Below, piece by piece: positions 62,508 through 64,000 of a stretch of 64,000 nucleotides of DNA; the stretch's first letter is position 1, and the number at the start of each line of letters is the position of its first letter. The position numbers and the translations under genes are program-made. This DNA comes from Parabacteroides sp. 52 (GTDB taxonomy: Bacteria; Bacteroidota; Bacteroidia; Bacteroidales; Tannerellaceae). Below the pieces are notes generated by a model, which did no database searches, was not told the DNA's origin, and saw only the letters and a list, made by a program, of their open reading frames with translations. The stretch is from assembly GCF_010500925.1 (NCBI RefSeq), contig NZ_QVMG01000006.1, forward strand, positions 57,969 to 121,968. The letters are read 5' to 3'.

Positions 62508-63821
62508 ATGAAAATTGCTATCGTTGGAACAGGTTATGTAGGCTTAGTGACAGGAACATGCTTTGCCGAAATGGGTACTGAGGTCTATTGTGTTGACATA
62601 AATAGAGAAAAAATAGAAAACCTGAAAAAAGGGATTCTGCCTATTTATGAACCGGGATTGGACGAGATGGTCACACGGAATTACGAAGCCGGACGTTTGC
62701 ATTTCACTGCTGCATTGGAAGATATTATCAATGAGGTTGAAGTGCTCTTTTGTGCAGTCGGTACCCCACCGGATGAAGATGGAAGCGCAGATATAAAATA
62801 TGTACTGGATGTAGCCCGGTCGATCGGCCGGCACTTAAACAGATACATACTCGTTGTCACCAAAAGTACGGTCCCGGTAGGCACCGCAGAGAAAATCAAA
62901 CAGACGATTTGGGAAGAAGAAAAGAAAAGAGGCGTACATATTCCTTTTGATATTGCCTCGAATCCTGAATTTCTGAAAGAAGGGGCGGCGATCAAAGACT
63001 TTATGAGTCCGGACCGCGTTGTTGTCGGCGTTGAATCGGAAAAGGCCAAAGAGTTGATGACGAAATTATACCGTCCTTTTTTACTGAATAACTTCCGGGT
63101 GATCTTCATGGATGTCCCTTCGGCTGAAATGACTAAATATGCGGCAAATGCGATGTTGGCTACACGTATAAGCTTCATGAACGATATCGCGAACTTATGT
63201 GAACGCGTAGGTGCAGACGTAAATATGGTACGTAAAGGCATTGGCACGGACTCACGCATAGGAAGCCGCTTCCTTTATGCGGGTTGTGGATATGGCGGCT
63301 CTTGCTTTCCCAAAGATGTCAAAGCGCTGATCAAAACGGCTGCCGACAATAACTACCCGATGAGGATTCTGGAGGCGGTAGAGGCGGTAAATGAAGATCA
63401 GAAATATCTTTTGTTCCACAAATTATTGAAACTATTCAATAACGATATAAAAGGCAAACGAATAGCCGTGTGGGGACTGGCATTCAAACCGGAAACCGAC
63501 GATATACGCGAAGCTCCATCCCTTGTTTTGATTGACAATTTATTAAAAGGAGGGGCAACAGTATATGCCTATGACCCTGTCGCTATGCCAGAAACCCAAC
63601 GTGTTTTAGGGGATTCTATACATTATACACATACGATTTATGAGGCTGCAGAAGAGGCGGATGCCATACTTGTTGTCACAGATTGGAAAGAATTTCGCAT
63701 CCCTTCCTGGTCCATCATTAAAAAAATAATGAAATCCCCATTCATCCTGGACGGTAGAAACTTATACGACAAAGAAGAATTAGAAGAATTAGGCTTTATC
63801 TATTGCGGTATTGGCAGATAA
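62508..63821 (+). CDS. ugd: UDP-glucose 6-dehydrogenase
   Basis: The enzyme oxidises UDP-glucose to UDP-glucuronate with two NAD+, supplying acidic sugar for surface polysaccharides. The protein has 437 residues. The Rossmann loop is MKIAIVGTGYVGLVTGTCFA. The middle has NPEFLKEGAAIKDF, the catalytic cysteine C266 lies in GYGGSCFPKD, and the C-terminal UDP-binding domain has VWGLAFKPETDDIREAPS. It closes the polysaccharide region in the window, and the polymer probably contains uronic acid. Confidence 0.95.
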   Translation: MKIAIVGTGYVGLVTGTCFAEMGTEVYCVDINREKIENLKKGILPIYEPGLDEMVTRNYEAGRLHFTAALEDIINEVEVLFCAVGTPPDEDGSADIKYVLDVARSIGRHLNRYILVVTKSTVPVGTAEKIKQTIWEEEKKRGVHIPFDIASNPEFLKEGAAIKDFMSPDRVVVGVESEKAKELMTKLYRPFLLNNFRVIFMDVPSAEMTKYAANAMLATRISFMNDIANLCERVGADVNMVRKGIGTDSRIGSRFLYAGCGYGGSCFPKDVKALIKTAADNNYPMRILEAVEAVNEDQKYLLFHKLLKLFNNDIKGKRIAVWGLAFKPETDDIREAPSLVLIDNLLKGGATVYAYDPVAMPETQRVLGDSIHYTHTIYEAAEEADAILVVTDWKEFRIPSWSIIKKIMKSPFILDGRNLYDKEELEELGFIYCGIGR

Positions 63822-63825
63822 GAGA

Positions 63826-64000
63826 TTAGTGATAACGATTAGTGGTTAGTGTTTAGTGATTAGTTATTAACGATTAATGATTAACGTTTAACGAATAATT
63901 TGGACTCTACATTTTGATATCCAAACAATGGGTCAAGCTTCCATCCCCCACTGGTCGCCTGCGACCACCACTAATCACTAAACACTAATCACTAAACACT
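63826..64000. repeat. 7-bp repeat hairpin (TTAGTGA family), copy 2, right arm cut by the window edge
   Basis: The left arm (63826-63870) has TTAGTGG, TTAGTGT and TTAGTGA units, then degenerate TTAACGA-type units to about 63900. The right arm starts near 63968 with CCACTAATCACTAAACACT and runs off the end. About 70 bp of non-repeat sequence lie between. No gene is seen in it. Confidence 0.8.

Overview
The window is a chromosomal segment from a member of the order Bacteroidales, most likely Parabacteroides or a close relative. The evidence is the repeated TAnnTTTG (-7) promoter motif, a SusC/TonB-type receptor end, Bacteroidales-style integrase and mobilisation genes, and core genes of that order (lpxK, thiL, lepA, hisHAF-IE, lysC, lysA). 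The species assignment is an inference from recall, not from a search.

Layout. 1-6.0 kb: end of a TonB-dependent receptor, a probable minus-strand small RNA, a glycosyltransferase, a HIT-like DUF4922 protein, lpxK and thiL. 6.06 kb: tRNA-Phe(GAA), an integration hotspot whose 3' end recurs at 22.10 and 30.79 kb, so that two islands sit in tandem. Island A (6.13-22.12 kb) holds a tyrosine integrase, two excisionase-like regulators, a mobilisation remnant with a possible oriT but no relaxase, and a long AT-rich operon: XRE regulator, hsdR, hsdM, an hsdS with an extra C-terminal domain, then a possible nuclease, two proteins of the nucleoid-associated NdpA/YejK type flanking a membrane protein, and an AlbA_2-type ATP-binding protein. 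Island B (22.12-30.81 kb) is a mosaic without an integrase: a membrane protein/DUF169 pair under a MarR regulator, a GC-rich redox/detoxification operon (cupin, alpha/beta hydrolase, tautomerase, aldo-keto reductase, two flavoproteins, AraC), and a three-gene HipB/HipS/HipT-like toxin-antitoxin set.

30.8-47.1 kb is mostly core genome: methyltransferase, a second DUF169 gene, a DNA alkylation repair protein, an EFR1-type ferredoxin, a TPR protein, lepA, a glycosyltransferase, lysA, lysC, ftsE, hisIE-hisF-hisA-hisH and an S1/CvfB-like protein. 47.2-63.8 kb is a surface polysaccharide locus arranged as two convergent arms: Wza-like export lipoprotein, Wzz-like chain length protein, a cytidylyltransferase/PLP-enzyme fusion, flippase and LicD on the plus strand; glycosyltransferases, a radical SAM protein, a Wzy-like polymerase and an ornithine cyclodeaminase relative on the minus strand; then a phosphoesterase lipoprotein and ugd.

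The most unusual non-coding signal is a family of three intergenic elements of exactly 108 bp (785, 46095 and 60844). Each contains four 22-bp units that are themselves palindromes. The third copy has a different sequence, but its changes keep the palindromes. Other notable points are three operators spaced exactly 61 bp apart in front of the HipB-like gene, an 11-bp tandem repeat inside a coding region that could switch the downstream reading frame, a pair of TTGATTAGTCAA sites around the MarR gene, and a 93% identical (by eye) DUF169 duplication that could recombine to delete island B cargo.
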